Assembly: GCA_041177965.1 (NCBI GenBank) | Contig: JBEGWF010000030.1 | Coordinates: forward strand, 1 to 26,681 | Direction: 5' to 3' | Length of the DNA: 26,681 nt | Source of the DNA: SXXZ01 sp041177965 | GTDB lineage: Bacteria; Verrucomicrobiota; Verrucomicrobiia; Limisphaerales; UBA9464 | Shown here: positions 17,257-26,028 of the stretch, piece after piece | Layout: the number at the start of each line of letters is the position of its first letter | Position numbering within the stretch: position 1 is the stretch's first letter | The notes under the pieces: model-generated | Told to the model about the DNA's origin: nothing | What the model saw: only the letters and a program-made list of their open reading frames with translations | The model's database searches: none | Made by a program: the position numbers and the translations under genes

Positions 17257-17316
17257 GAATCGGAGGACTGGAGGCGAGGCCGGCGGGAATGCCGTTCCGA
17301 CCCGGTGCCGGTGCCG

Positions 17317-18189
17317 TCAGCGGCCATAGCTCGTGACCCCCATCCCCAGTCGGGAACACACGACCGCCTTGAGGATGATCCCGATCTTGCGGGCCCGGCT
17401 CAGGCGCTGCGGCACCTCGTCCAGGACGTGGAACCGGGATCGTTCGAGCCGCTCGAGCAGGCGCCAATAGACGTTGCCCATCAACTCGGCCGAGACCATC
17501 GAGGCGCGTTCCGAGGCCGGCAACACCGTGCGTGCCTTCCGGTAGAAGCCCCGGGCTCGACCATCGACCTCGAGGGCCAACTGGTGGAAACGCTCGGACC
17601 ATTCGCGGCGGAGGATCTCATCGGGACGCACCCGGAACCGCTCGAGGTCCGAGAGCGGCAGGTAGATGCGCCCCCGCAGCGCGTCATTGCCCACGTCCCG
17701 CAGGATGTTCGTCAACTGCAGGGCCTTGCCCAGCGCATCGGCGTAGGCGCGGCAGGCCGGATCGGAGTACCCGAAGATCTCGATGCTGAGCAACCCAACG
17801 ACGCTGGCCACCCGATAGCAGTAGAGCTCCAGTTCGGCGGGAGTCTGGTACCGGGTTTGGACCAGGTCGGTCTCGACTCCGAGGATGAGCTCGTCGAACA
17901 GGCGGAAGGGCAGCCGATAGGTCTGGATGTGGGGAGCCAGCTCGCGGTTGACCTCCATCGAGGGTTCCCGGCCCTCGCAGGCGGCCGCGATGTCGGCGCG
18001 CCACGCGGCGAGGGTCCGCCTGCGTTCATCCACCGGGATGGAATCCTCGTCTGCGGCGTCGTCGACCTGGCGACAGAAGGCATAGAGCGACGACATGGCC
18101 GCCCGCTTCTCCGGGGGCAACAGGATGAACGCCAGCGCCAGATTGGAGGCGCTCTTGCGGGTGATCTGCTCCGATACGCCCGGGTTCAC
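17317..18189 (-). CDS. hpnD: Squalene/phytoene synthase family, probable presqualene diphosphate synthase HpnD
   Basis: This 290-aa head-to-head prenyl synthase carries both Asp-rich diphosphate/Mg sites: DDAAD at residues 43-47 and NILRDVGND around 161-169. The ALQLTNILRDVGND...GRIYLPLSDLERF block is diagnostic for the trans-isoprenyl diphosphate synthase family. HpnD joins two farnesyl diphosphates into presqualene diphosphate, the first step in bacterial hopanoid and squalene synthesis, with HpnC and HpnE finishing squalene. Here only HpnD is seen, next to HpnK. The sequence motifs alone do not exclude a phytoene synthase (CrtB) or an all-in-one squalene synthase. The GTG start at 18189 is chosen because it overlaps the stop of the upstream small membrane protein (GTGA), implying coupled translation. 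Confidence 0.82.
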   Translation of the reverse strand: MNPGVSEQITRKSASNLALAFILLPPEKRAAMSSLYAFCRQVDDAADEDSIPVDERRRTLAAWRADIAAACEGREPSMEVNRELAPHIQTYRLPFRLFDELILGVETDLVQTRYQTPAELELYCYRVASVVGLLSIEIFGYSDPACRAYADALGKALQLTNILRDVGNDALRGRIYLPLSDLERFRVRPDEILRREWSERFHQLALEVDGRARGFYRKARTVLPASERASMVSAELMGNVYWRLLERLERSRFHVLDEVPQRLSRARKIGIILKAVVCSRLGMGVTSYGR

Positions 18190-18532
18190 AGCTCCGGCGG
18201 ATTGAGATTGCCGGAACCCTTCGGCGGCAGGCCGCCGGTGTCGGCCAGGGTGGGGTTGCGAGGCCGATCCTTGCTACGACGGCGGCGGCGGCGGCGGCCG
18301 GAACTCTTGGCATCGGTGATCACACCCCGGGCCTTCTGCTTGTCGGACTTCCGGAAGAACACGGCCCAGATCAGCCCGAGACCCATCACCAGCAACCCGG
18401 CCACGAACGCCACGGTGGAGCCGCTGAAGGCCTTCTGCGTCTCCGAATTCAAACCCGTGGGCAACTGGGGTGCCGAGGCATTGGCCAGGACGGTGCCGGC
18501 CCACAGGAGGGTCGATTGCGTGAACAGGGGAC

Positions 18533-18536
<4 letters not shown>
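18186..18536 (-). CDS. Small membrane protein with polyarginine segment, unknown function
   Basis: I do not recognise this 116-aa protein. The N-terminus (MSPLFTQSTLLWAGTVLANA) could be a signal peptide or first helix. One strong transmembrane helix spans about 41-61 (TVAFVAGLLVMGLGLIWAVFF). A basic cytoplasmic-type tail follows (RKSDKQKARG) with seven consecutive Arg at 81-87, then a Pro/Gly-rich end. It looks like a bitopic protein whose basic tail could touch nucleic acid, phospholipid head groups or an acidic partner. It is real coding sequence by position: its ATG overlaps the response-regulator stop (ATGA) and its stop overlaps the HpnD start (GTGA), fitting both neighbours exactly. The polyarginine tract is encoded by a trinucleotide repeat. 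Confidence 0.78.
18280..18297. repeat. CGG trinucleotide repeat, six units
   Basis: Six perfect CGG units on the plus strand lie within the small membrane-protein gene and, with flanking codons, give its seven-Arg run on the minus strand. Unit changes would keep the frame. Confidence 0.9.
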
Positions 18537-19956
<1,420 letters not shown>

Positions 19957-19960
<4 letters not shown>

Positions 19961-21378
19961 CTCAGTCTCATCAAGGTGCGCGCCGGAAGCGTGACCGTAA
20001 AGGTCGTGCCCTTGCCAGCCTCCGATTCCACCCGCACGCGGCCCCCGTACATCTCGCTGGTGTGCTTGACGATGGTCAACCCCAGGCCCGTACCCCGGTC
20101 CTTGGTGGTGAAATACGATTCCCAGATGCGCCCGATCACCTCGGCCGGGATGCCCGGGCCCGAGTCGCGGATGCTCACCTGCACCGCATAATCCGGGGCG
20201 GGACGCGCCGAGATCCAGACCTCACCCCGTGGGCCCATGGCTTCGCGGGCGTTGACGAGCAGGTTGGTGAAGATCTCGAGGAAGTGCCCCCGCTGCCCCA
20301 GGAGCACGGGCAGCGCGGGCGGAAGGTCGAGATGGACCCGGATGTCGAAACCGGCCCCTGGCGGGAGCGCCACGGCCAACGCCTGCTCGATCACCTCCGG
20401 GATCGTGACCCGCTCCACCCTTCCCTCCACCAGACGGGCATAACCCATCAGGTCGGTGATGATCCGGTCGGAACGCGCGACCTCCTCGCGGATGATGGCG
20501 ATCTGCTGGGTGATGGTCTTCCCCTCGCGGACGGTCTTCTGGAGCGTGTAGGCGGCGTTGTTGATGATGCCCAACGGATTCTTCAACTGGTGGGCGATCT
20601 CGGCGGCCAGACGACCGGCGGCCTCCAACTGCTCCTGCTTCAGCGCAAATTCCTGGGCCTCGGCCTCGCGCTGGTGCTGCCGGTCGATGAGGATCCGCAG
20701 TCCCAGGCAGACCACCGTCATCAAGAGCAGCAAAAGGACCCGGAGCATCAGCGCCTCGAAGGGCTCGGCGGCCGGATCGGGCGCTCCCAGGGCCGACTCG
20801 AGCTGGGGCGTGTAACTGTCGAGCACCTGATTCTCCACCAGATTGAGCCGCAACTCGAGCACCCCCGACAGCACGTAGAGCGCGCAGACGAACAGGTTGA
20901 CCACCACCTGGACCTCGGAACGCGGGATGATGGCCGCATTGCGGATCAGCAGGCCGAGGAACACCCAATAGAGGATGCTGTCGAAACCACCGCAGAAGAG
21001 GGTCACCGCCGCCAGGAACGCCGTGTCGAGCAGCGAGATCGCCGAGACGACCCGTTCCAGGAACGGCGTTGAGATCTCGTCCATGCCCCACAGCAGGATG
21101 CCGGCCCCGATGTTCACCGCCGTCATCATCAGGGTGAAGGTCCGCAGGTACCCGAGCACGTCCTCGCGGGGCACCGACAGCGCACTGAACGCGTTGGGGT
21201 TGAAGAGGTACCAGTAGATGACCGGAGCCAGCACCAGCTTCACCCAGATGCCGATGTTCCTCTCCACGAAGCGGAGCCGCTGTCGGAAGAGCACGGGATC
21301 GGGCGGCGGGGCCCGGAAGACCTCGAGGATCGCGATCCAGCGCTGGCGCAGGGATTCCAGGGAGGTGGCTTCGGTCAT
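19957..21378 (-). CDS. Membrane sensor histidine kinase
   Basis: This 473-aa kinase has an N-terminal membrane domain of about six hydrophobic segments (roughly residues 44-62, 76-98, 108-130, 135-150, 155-177 and 209-231). A short coiled linker (RQHQREAEAQEFALKQEQLEAAGRLAAEIA) follows, then the HisKA dimerisation domain with His263 in AHQLKNPLG. The HATPase domain has N-box TNLLVNAREA (371-380), G1 DSGPGI (405-410), F-box YFTTKD and G2 GTGLGL (429-434). No PAS, HAMP or large periplasmic domain is visible, so the membrane segments probably sense the signal. The H-box resembles NtrB/AtoS-type kinases, which pair with sigma-54 regulators, in keeping with the coupled regulator gene (ATGA overlap). 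The ATG at 21378 is chosen because it leaves a normal cytoplasmic lead-in and clears the upstream gene by 77 bp. The frame reaches 21618 but would overlap the decarboxylase gene. Confidence 0.93.
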
Positions 21379-21455
21379 GATGGGCGTCGGGTTCGAACGC
21401 ACCGGAAGGACGTGGATCGGCGGGGCCGGGAGCGGCACCGGGCCGCGACACCCGT

Positions 21456-21992
21456 TCAGGCCGCCGCGGTGTCCACCTCCCGCAGGATGTCTTCGATCGG
21501 TGACAGTCGGCCGATGCCTTCGTAACCGCAGGATAGCAGTCCGTCGGCAGGCCCCACCCAGCGGACCCCCCGGGACTTCAGCAGGGCCACGTTGGCCTGG
21601 GTGGCCGGATGGAGCCACATCTTGCCGTTCATGGCGGGGGCGATCAGCACCCGGGCCTCGGGGCGAAGGGCCAGCGCGATGCAGCTCAGCGCATCGTCGG
21701 CCAATCCGTGCGCGAGCTTGGCAAGGCAGTGGGCCGTGGCCGGGGCGATCAACAACAGGTCGGCCTCATCGGCCAAACGGATGTGGGTGGGCTTCCAGCC
21801 CTCCTCCTCGTCGTACAGGTCGGTGACCACCGCCTGCCGGGTCAGGGTCTTGAAGGGCAATGGCGTGACGAAGCGCTGGGCGTCGGCCGTCAACACGGCG
21901 TTGACGCGGTGCCCGGCCTGGGTCAGCCGACTGGCCAGATCGACGGCCTTGTGGGCGGCGATCGATCCGGTGACTCCGAGGACGATGTTCAT
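21456..21992 (-). CDS. coaC: Phosphopantothenoylcysteine decarboxylase (CoaC-type flavoprotein)
   Basis: This 178-aa FMN flavoprotein matches the CoaC half of the bacterial CoaBC (Dfp) protein. It decarboxylates 4'-phosphopantothenoylcysteine to 4'-phosphopantetheine in coenzyme A synthesis. Landmarks are the N-terminal VTGSIAAHKAVDL, the catalytic His in THIRLADEADLLLIAPATA, the PAMNGKMWLHP substrate clamp and the active-site Cys in LLSCGYEGIGR. All are intact, although the usual Asn after APATA is His here. In many bacteria CoaC is fused to CoaB; here the gene stops after the decarboxylase and the next gene is the sensor kinase, so CoaB must be elsewhere. It starts 22 bp after the gmk stop and is likely co-transcribed with yicC-gmk. 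Other HFCD flavoproteins, such as UbiX, lack the PAMN motif. Confidence 0.9.
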   Translation of the reverse strand: MNIVLGVTGSIAAHKAVDLASRLTQAGHRVNAVLTADAQRFVTPLPFKTLTRQAVVTDLYDEEEGWKPTHIRLADEADLLLIAPATAHCLAKLAHGLADDALSCIALALRPEARVLIAPAMNGKMWLHPATQANVALLKSRGVRWVGPADGLLSCGYEGIGRLSPIEDILREVDTAAA

Positions 21993-22014
21993 GGTTCAGG
22001 ACCCGGGTTCAGGT

Positions 22015-22659
22015 TCAGGACCCGCAGGGGGCCGGTGGTGACGAGGACCAACGGAAGGAATGCCTGGCAGACCGGGCGCATTCGGCCTCGTAGATCGAGC
22101 GGAGCAGGCGCAGATCCTCGTCACGGCTCCGGCTCACCAGCAGGTAGTCGAACTCGCCCCATCGGGCGACCTCGGGCTCGGCCGTGTCGAGGCGTCGGGC
22201 GATGGCCTCGGGCGCGTCGGCATCGCGCCCGCGGAGCCGCGATTCCAGTTCATCGCGGGAGGCCGGCGTGATGAACACCGTGACCAGGCGACCCGCCAAG
22301 GCGGGATCGGCGGCGACCACCCGCCGGACGGTCTCGGCCCCCTGCACATCGACGCTGAGCAGCGCATCCTTGCCCGTGGCCCAGTGCGAACGGACCGACT
22401 CCTTGAGGATCCCCTTCCAATCGCCGTACACGTCGGCGTACTCGAGGAACTCCCCGGCGGCGATCCGGGTCTCGAATTCGGCCCGGGAAAAGAAGTGGTA
22501 ATCGACCCCATGCACCTCGCCCGGACGGGGAGCCCGACTGGCGCAGGTGATGATGCGGCCGATCGTGGGGCAGGCATGGAGGAGGCCCTGACTCACGGTG
22601 GTCTTGCCCGCGCCCGAAGGTGCGGAGATGAGCAGCAGAAACGGGGCCCTGGCGTTCAT
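22015..22659 (-). CDS. gmk: Guanylate kinase-like protein
   Basis: This 214-aa P-loop kinase matches guanylate kinase, which phosphorylates GMP to GDP with ATP. The P-loop is SAPSGAGKTT near the N-terminus. The GMP-lid region ASRAPRPGEVHGVDYHF, the FLEYADVYG segment and LESRLRGRDADAPEAIARRL are characteristic. It overlaps no neighbour: yicC ends at 22681 and this gene starts 21 bp later if the ATG at 22659 is used. A GTG at 22677 would add six residues. yicC-gmk is a widely conserved order. Oddly, the NYYGT-type GMP-binding loop of E. coli and yeast enzymes reads DWKGI here, and the first Asp of the LDID(x)QGA motif is Ser (LLSVDVQGA). The base-contacting set is therefore altered, although fold and P-loop are preserved. 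Confidence 0.9.
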   Translation of the reverse strand: MNARAPFLLLISAPSGAGKTTVSQGLLHACPTIGRIITCASRAPRPGEVHGVDYHFFSRAEFETRIAAGEFLEYADVYGDWKGILKESVRSHWATGKDALLSVDVQGAETVRRVVAADPALAGRLVTVFITPASRDELESRLRGRDADAPEAIARRLDTAEPEVARWGEFDYLLVSRSRDEDLRLLRSIYEAECARSARHSFRWSSSPPAPCGS

Positions 22660-22680
22660 GGCATCGGCCGGAGGCACCGG

Positions 22681-23568
22681 CTATTCGACATTCTGGACCT
22701 GTTCGCGGAACCGTTCCAGTTCCGTCTTCATCAGCACCACCTCGGTGGCGATCCGGGCATCGTTGGCCTTGGAGCCGATGGTGTTGATCTCGCGATGGAA
22801 CTCCTGCGCCAGGAAATCGAGCTTGCGGCCCACCGCCTCGCGGCTCGGGCGGCAGTCCTCGTACTGCTGGAAGTGGCTGCCCAGGCGGGCGATCTCCTCG
22901 GAGATGTCGGAGCGGTCGGCGAACACCACCAATTCCTTGAGGATGCGCTCGTCATCGAGGGTGATGCCCGCGAGGCCGGCCGACTGCAGGCGCTGCGCCA
23001 GCTGCTGGCGGTACCGGACCACGATCTCGGGAGCCAGCGCGCGGACGCGTTCCAGGGCCGACCGGATCTGGTCGATGCGCCCCTGGAGATCGCGCTCCAG
23101 GGCCTCACCTTCGCGCCGGCGCATGACATCGAGCGACTCGAGGGCCGTGGCCAGGGCGGCGGAGGCGGCCGGCCAGGACGACTCGGGATCGACGACCCGG
23201 GTCTGCGATTGCAGCACCCCCGGACACCGCGCGAGAAGCTCCAGACTGACCTGGGCACCGGCCCCCGTGAGGCCCAATTGAGTCGCCACCTCGGACCATT
23301 CCCGGGCATAGGCCTGGGCCGCCTCGCGGTTGATGCGATGGCCCGCGTCGCCGCCGTCGGCGACCTCCAGCGTCACCCGGACCTCGCACCGCCCCCGGGA
23401 CACCACCCGGGCCACCGAATCCCGGATCCGGGTCTCGAGGGTCTCCCAGTCCGCCGGAAGCAGGACCACCACCTCCGATTGCTTCCGATTCACCGACTTC
23501 AATTCCACCACCACCCGGGCCCCGTTCGCCGACGACTCTCCCCGCCCGTAGCCTGTCATCGATTTCAT
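22681..23568 (-). CDS. yicC: YicC/YloC-family endoribonuclease
   Basis: This 295-aa protein matches the YicC/YloC family of stress-associated endoribonucleases. The N-terminal signature MKSMTGYGRGE, the early VELKSVNRK segment, the C-terminal KLDFLAQEFHREINTIGSKAND stretch and the terminal ELERFREQVQNVE are near-invariant in the family. The length (about 290 aa) is standard. The ATG at 23568 is fixed by the MTGYG motif; the frame runs upstream to 23895 but that portion overlaps the divergent esterase gene. It heads the long minus-strand run and lies directly before gmk, the usual order in many bacteria. It diverges from the esterase gene with a 163-bp spacer that should hold promoters for both, although I see no clear consensus boxes there. 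Confidence 0.95.
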   Translation of the reverse strand: MKSMTGYGRGESSANGARVVVELKSVNRKQSEVVVLLPADWETLETRIRDSVARVVSRGRCEVRVTLEVADGGDAGHRINREAAQAYAREWSEVATQLGLTGAGAQVSLELLARCPGVLQSQTRVVDPESSWPAASAALATALESLDVMRRREGEALERDLQGRIDQIRSALERVRALAPEIVVRYRQQLAQRLQSAGLAGITLDDERILKELVVFADRSDISEEIARLGSHFQQYEDCRPSREAVGRKLDFLAQEFHREINTIGSKANDARIATEVVLMKTELERFREQVQNVE

Positions 23569-23731
23569 GCCCGAGTGTCGGGGGCAGACGTCCCCGGCTG
23601 ACAATCCAATTCCCCTGCCGGCCGCAGCCCTTTTCCACGCCCGACCGCTCCGGGGCACCGGTGAGGGATGCCCGGGAACCGCGCCCGAGGATTTCGCTTG
23701 TGCCGGGAGGCCTTTGGCGAGACCCAGAACC

Positions 23732-24814
23732 ATGTCTCCGATGCATCGTCCGTGGTCGCGACCGTTTTCAGGCACCGTCGCCCCGTCCCTCCTGCTTCTC
23801 GTCCTGGGCCTGATCGGCGGGACCGGCTGCCTCCAGGGCCCTCGTTCCGAAGCCCCCGGATCGAAGGGCGATGGCCACTTCGTGGTGGGCCCCACCTACC
23901 CGATCGACCCGGACCTGACCGACCGCGGCAACCCCAAGGGCCGCCAGTTCGAGTTCACGATGCGCCTGGCCGACAGCCGCATCTTCCGCGGCGACGACCC
24001 GACCCTGGAGCCCGCCAAGAAGGCCGTGCGCACCGAGCGGAAGATCTTCGTTTACATACCGGCGGCCTATCGCGACGGCACCGCGGCCCCTGTGCTGGTG
24101 ACCCATGACGGCCCCAGCCAACTCAAGCTCGTCCGCAACGCCCTCGACAACCTGACGATCTCGAAGGACCCGGAACGACGGCTGCCGCCCTTCATCGTGG
24201 TCTCCATCGAGAACGGCGGGAACGACGGCAAGAACAGCGAGCGGGGCCTCGAATACGACACGATGTCCGATCGCTTCGCGCGGTTCATCAACGACGAGGT
24301 GTTTCCCGCCGTCCTGGCCAACCCGGCCATCCGGGCCGCCTATCCCAAGCTGACCATCACCGCCAATCCGTGGGGACGGGCGACGATGGGTTGCAGCTCG
24401 GGCGGCGCCGCCGCGATGACCATGGCCTGGTTCCGACCCGACCTGTTCCGCCGCGTCATCGCCTATTCCGGCACCTTCGTGGACCAGCAGGACGACGACG
24501 CCCCCGAGGAGGCCAAGTACCCGCTCGGCGCCTGGGAATACCACTCGAGCCTGAAGCTCATCGCCAGCAGCCCCAGGAAACCGCTGCGCCTCTTCACCCA
24601 CGTTTCGGAGAACGACCTCCGGGCGAAGGATGCCGAGGAGACCTACCACAACTGGGTCATGGCGGGCGAACGCACCGCCGCCGCCCTGCGGGACAAGGGT
24701 TACCACTACCGCTACGTGTTCAGCCGCGCCACCGGTCACTGCGACTCGAAGGTCTTCGAACACACCCTGGCCGACACCCTCGTCTGGACCTGGCGCGGCT
24801 ACCGCCCGGACTGA
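23732..24814 (+). CDS. Secreted alpha/beta-hydrolase esterase (Fes/esterase D-like)
   Basis: This 360-aa hydrolase resembles the enterochelin-esterase/putative esterase family. The catalytic set is a nucleophile elbow GCSSGG (residues 220-225, Ser222), an acidic candidate Asp295 in VSENDLRAKD and His336 in GHCDSK. The core strands FVYIPAAY, APVLVTHDGP and FIVVSIENG are typical of the fold. The N-terminus has a hydrophobic export segment (APSLLLLVLGLIGGTGC) and a Cys at 33; a lipoprotein anchor is possible but the lipobox (GTGC) is poor. The start at 23732 gives a normal signal length; Met at 23741 is an alternative, and the frame reaches 23567 without signal character. The substrate is unknown: siderophore, feruloyl or carbohydrate esters are candidates. 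It converges on the epimerase gene across a hairpin. Confidence 0.83.
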   Translation: MSPMHRPWSRPFSGTVAPSLLLLVLGLIGGTGCLQGPRSEAPGSKGDGHFVVGPTYPIDPDLTDRGNPKGRQFEFTMRLADSRIFRGDDPTLEPAKKAVRTERKIFVYIPAAYRDGTAAPVLVTHDGPSQLKLVRNALDNLTISKDPERRLPPFIVVSIENGGNDGKNSERGLEYDTMSDRFARFINDEVFPAVLANPAIRAAYPKLTITANPWGRATMGCSSGGAAAMTMAWFRPDLFRRVIAYSGTFVDQQDDDAPEEAKYPLGAWEYHSSLKLIASSPRKPLRLFTHVSENDLRAKDAEETYHNWVMAGERTAAALRDKGYHYRYVFSRATGHCDSKVFEHTLADTLVWTWRGYRPD

Positions 24815-24906
24815 GCCGCCAAGGCGGCCATCGAAGCCCCCGCCCTGCGGCACCAAAGGAGACCCAAAACGGGTCCAAGGCAGGTCGAAAACATTGCCCG
24901 GAAACG

Positions 24907-24938
24907 CCACAGGCCGCCTCGGAGAAGGCGGCCTGTGG
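24907..24938. terminator. Perfect 13-bp hairpin between convergent genes
   Basis: Arms CCACAGGCCGCCT (24907-24919) and AGGCGGCCTGTGG (24926-24938) enclose the loop CGGAGA. The hairpin lies between the esterase stop (24814) and the epimerase stop (24962), so it can serve both strands. T-tracts are absent on the plus side and weak on the minus side, so termination efficiency is uncertain. Confidence 0.7.
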
Positions 24939-24961
24939 AACGGAGATTCAGAAACCGGTGA

Positions 24962-25900
24962 TCAGGGCTGATACCACTGCAACGTATCCCGGAGCCCTTC
25001 CTCCCAACCCACCTTCGGATCGTATCCGAAGGCATTGCGGGCTGCCGAGATGTCGGCCAGGGAATGCCGGACATCGCCGACGCGGGGTTCGCGGTGCTCC
25101 GGCACCAGCGACCGCCCCAGGATCGTGTTCAGGCTGGCCATCAACTGCAGCAGGCTCACCCCTTCGCCCCTGGCGATGTTGAAGAACCGCCCCGCCACCG
25201 CCGATTCCGGGGCCTCGGCCACCGCGATGTTGGCCGCCACCACATTCGACACGTGCACGAAGTCGCGGGTCTGGAGCCCGTCGCCGAACATCACCGGCGT
25301 TTCACCCCGCAGCGCCTGGGTGCAGAAGCGGGCGATCACCCCCGAATAAGGCGAATTGAAGGACTGCCGCGGCCCGAAGACATTGAAATACCGCAGCGAC
25401 ACCGTCGGCAACCCGTGGAACTGGTGGAACATTCGCCCGTAGGTTTCGGCGGCGTATTTCTGGAGCGCGTAGGGCGACAACGGCTCGGGCGGCAACCCCT
25501 CGTGCTTGGCCGGGGTCTCGTTGTTGCCATAGATCGCCGACGATGAGGCGAACACCCAGCGGCGGACCCCGGCCGCACGCGAGGCCTCCAACAACTGCAC
25601 CGCCGCCGTCAAATTGGTGTGGTTCGACGAAACCGGTTCGGAAATCGACCGGGGCACGCTCGGCATCGCCGCCTCGTGGAACACCCAGTGGCACCCCTGC
25701 ACTGCGCGCCCGACCAGGGCCTCGTCACCGACATCGCCCTCGATCACCTCGACCGGATCCCCCGGGCGGATCCAGGCGAGATTGTCCCGGGAACCGAGCG
25801 AAAAATCGTCCAACACCACCACCTCGTGCCCCCGACGCACCAAGGCCTCCGACAGGTGTGAACCGATGAACCCGGCGCCGCCGGTGACCAATGCCCTCAT
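24962..25900 (-). CDS. NAD-dependent nucleotide-sugar epimerase/dehydratase (extended SDR)
   Basis: This 312-aa extended short-chain dehydrogenase acts on nucleotide sugars. It has the NAD-binding GGAGFIG (residues 7-13), the acidic LDDFSLGSRDN that binds the adenosine ribose, a catalytic Ser in VFASSSAIYG (117-125) and the Tyr144-xxx-Lys148 pair (YALQK). The LRYFNVFGPRQ, TRDFVHVSNVV and GVSLLQL segments match UDP-glucose or UDP-N-acetylglucosamine 4-epimerases of the GalE/WbpP kind. It likely supplies an epimerised sugar for lipopolysaccharide or exopolysaccharide; exact substrate cannot be told from sequence. It is a single gene here, converging on the esterase and diverging from pirin with a 128-bp spacer that includes a small tandem repeat. 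Confidence 0.9.
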   Translation of the reverse strand: MRALVTGGAGFIGSHLSEALVRRGHEVVVLDDFSLGSRDNLAWIRPGDPVEVIEGDVGDEALVGRAVQGCHWVFHEAAMPSVPRSISEPVSSNHTNLTAAVQLLEASRAAGVRRWVFASSSAIYGNNETPAKHEGLPPEPLSPYALQKYAAETYGRMFHQFHGLPTVSLRYFNVFGPRQSFNSPYSGVIARFCTQALRGETPVMFGDGLQTRDFVHVSNVVAANIAVAEAPESAVAGRFFNIARGEGVSLLQLMASLNTILGRSLVPEHREPRVGDVRHSLADISAARNAFGYDPKVGWEEGLRDTLQWYQP

Positions 25901-25959
25901 GAACCGCCACGTAACCGCCTACCGAAAAACCGGTCAAGGACCGAGCGCAGGCCGGGCTC

Positions 25960-25977
25960 TTCCCTCTGTTCCCTCTG
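25960..25977. repeat. Tandem 9-bp repeat in the epimerase-pirin spacer
   Basis: TTCCCTCTG occurs twice in tandem (25960-25968 and 25969-25977), giving a purine-rich strand 60-77 bases upstream of the epimerase start. It could be a binding half-site pair or chance. Confidence 0.85.
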
Positions 25978-26028
25978 CCGTTCGAGCCTCCCCTTGGGAA
26001 TGCATCCGATCTCTGCCACAGTGAGTCC

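Noticed and set aside
22060..23601. Plus-strand open frame of 513 codons opposite gmk and yicC
   Set aside because: Antisense to two conserved genes with no recognisable motifs.
25909..25937. Possible promoter for the epimerase (TTGACC, 17 bp, TTACGT on the minus strand)
   Set aside because: The -10 box matches only two consensus bases, so I do not call it.
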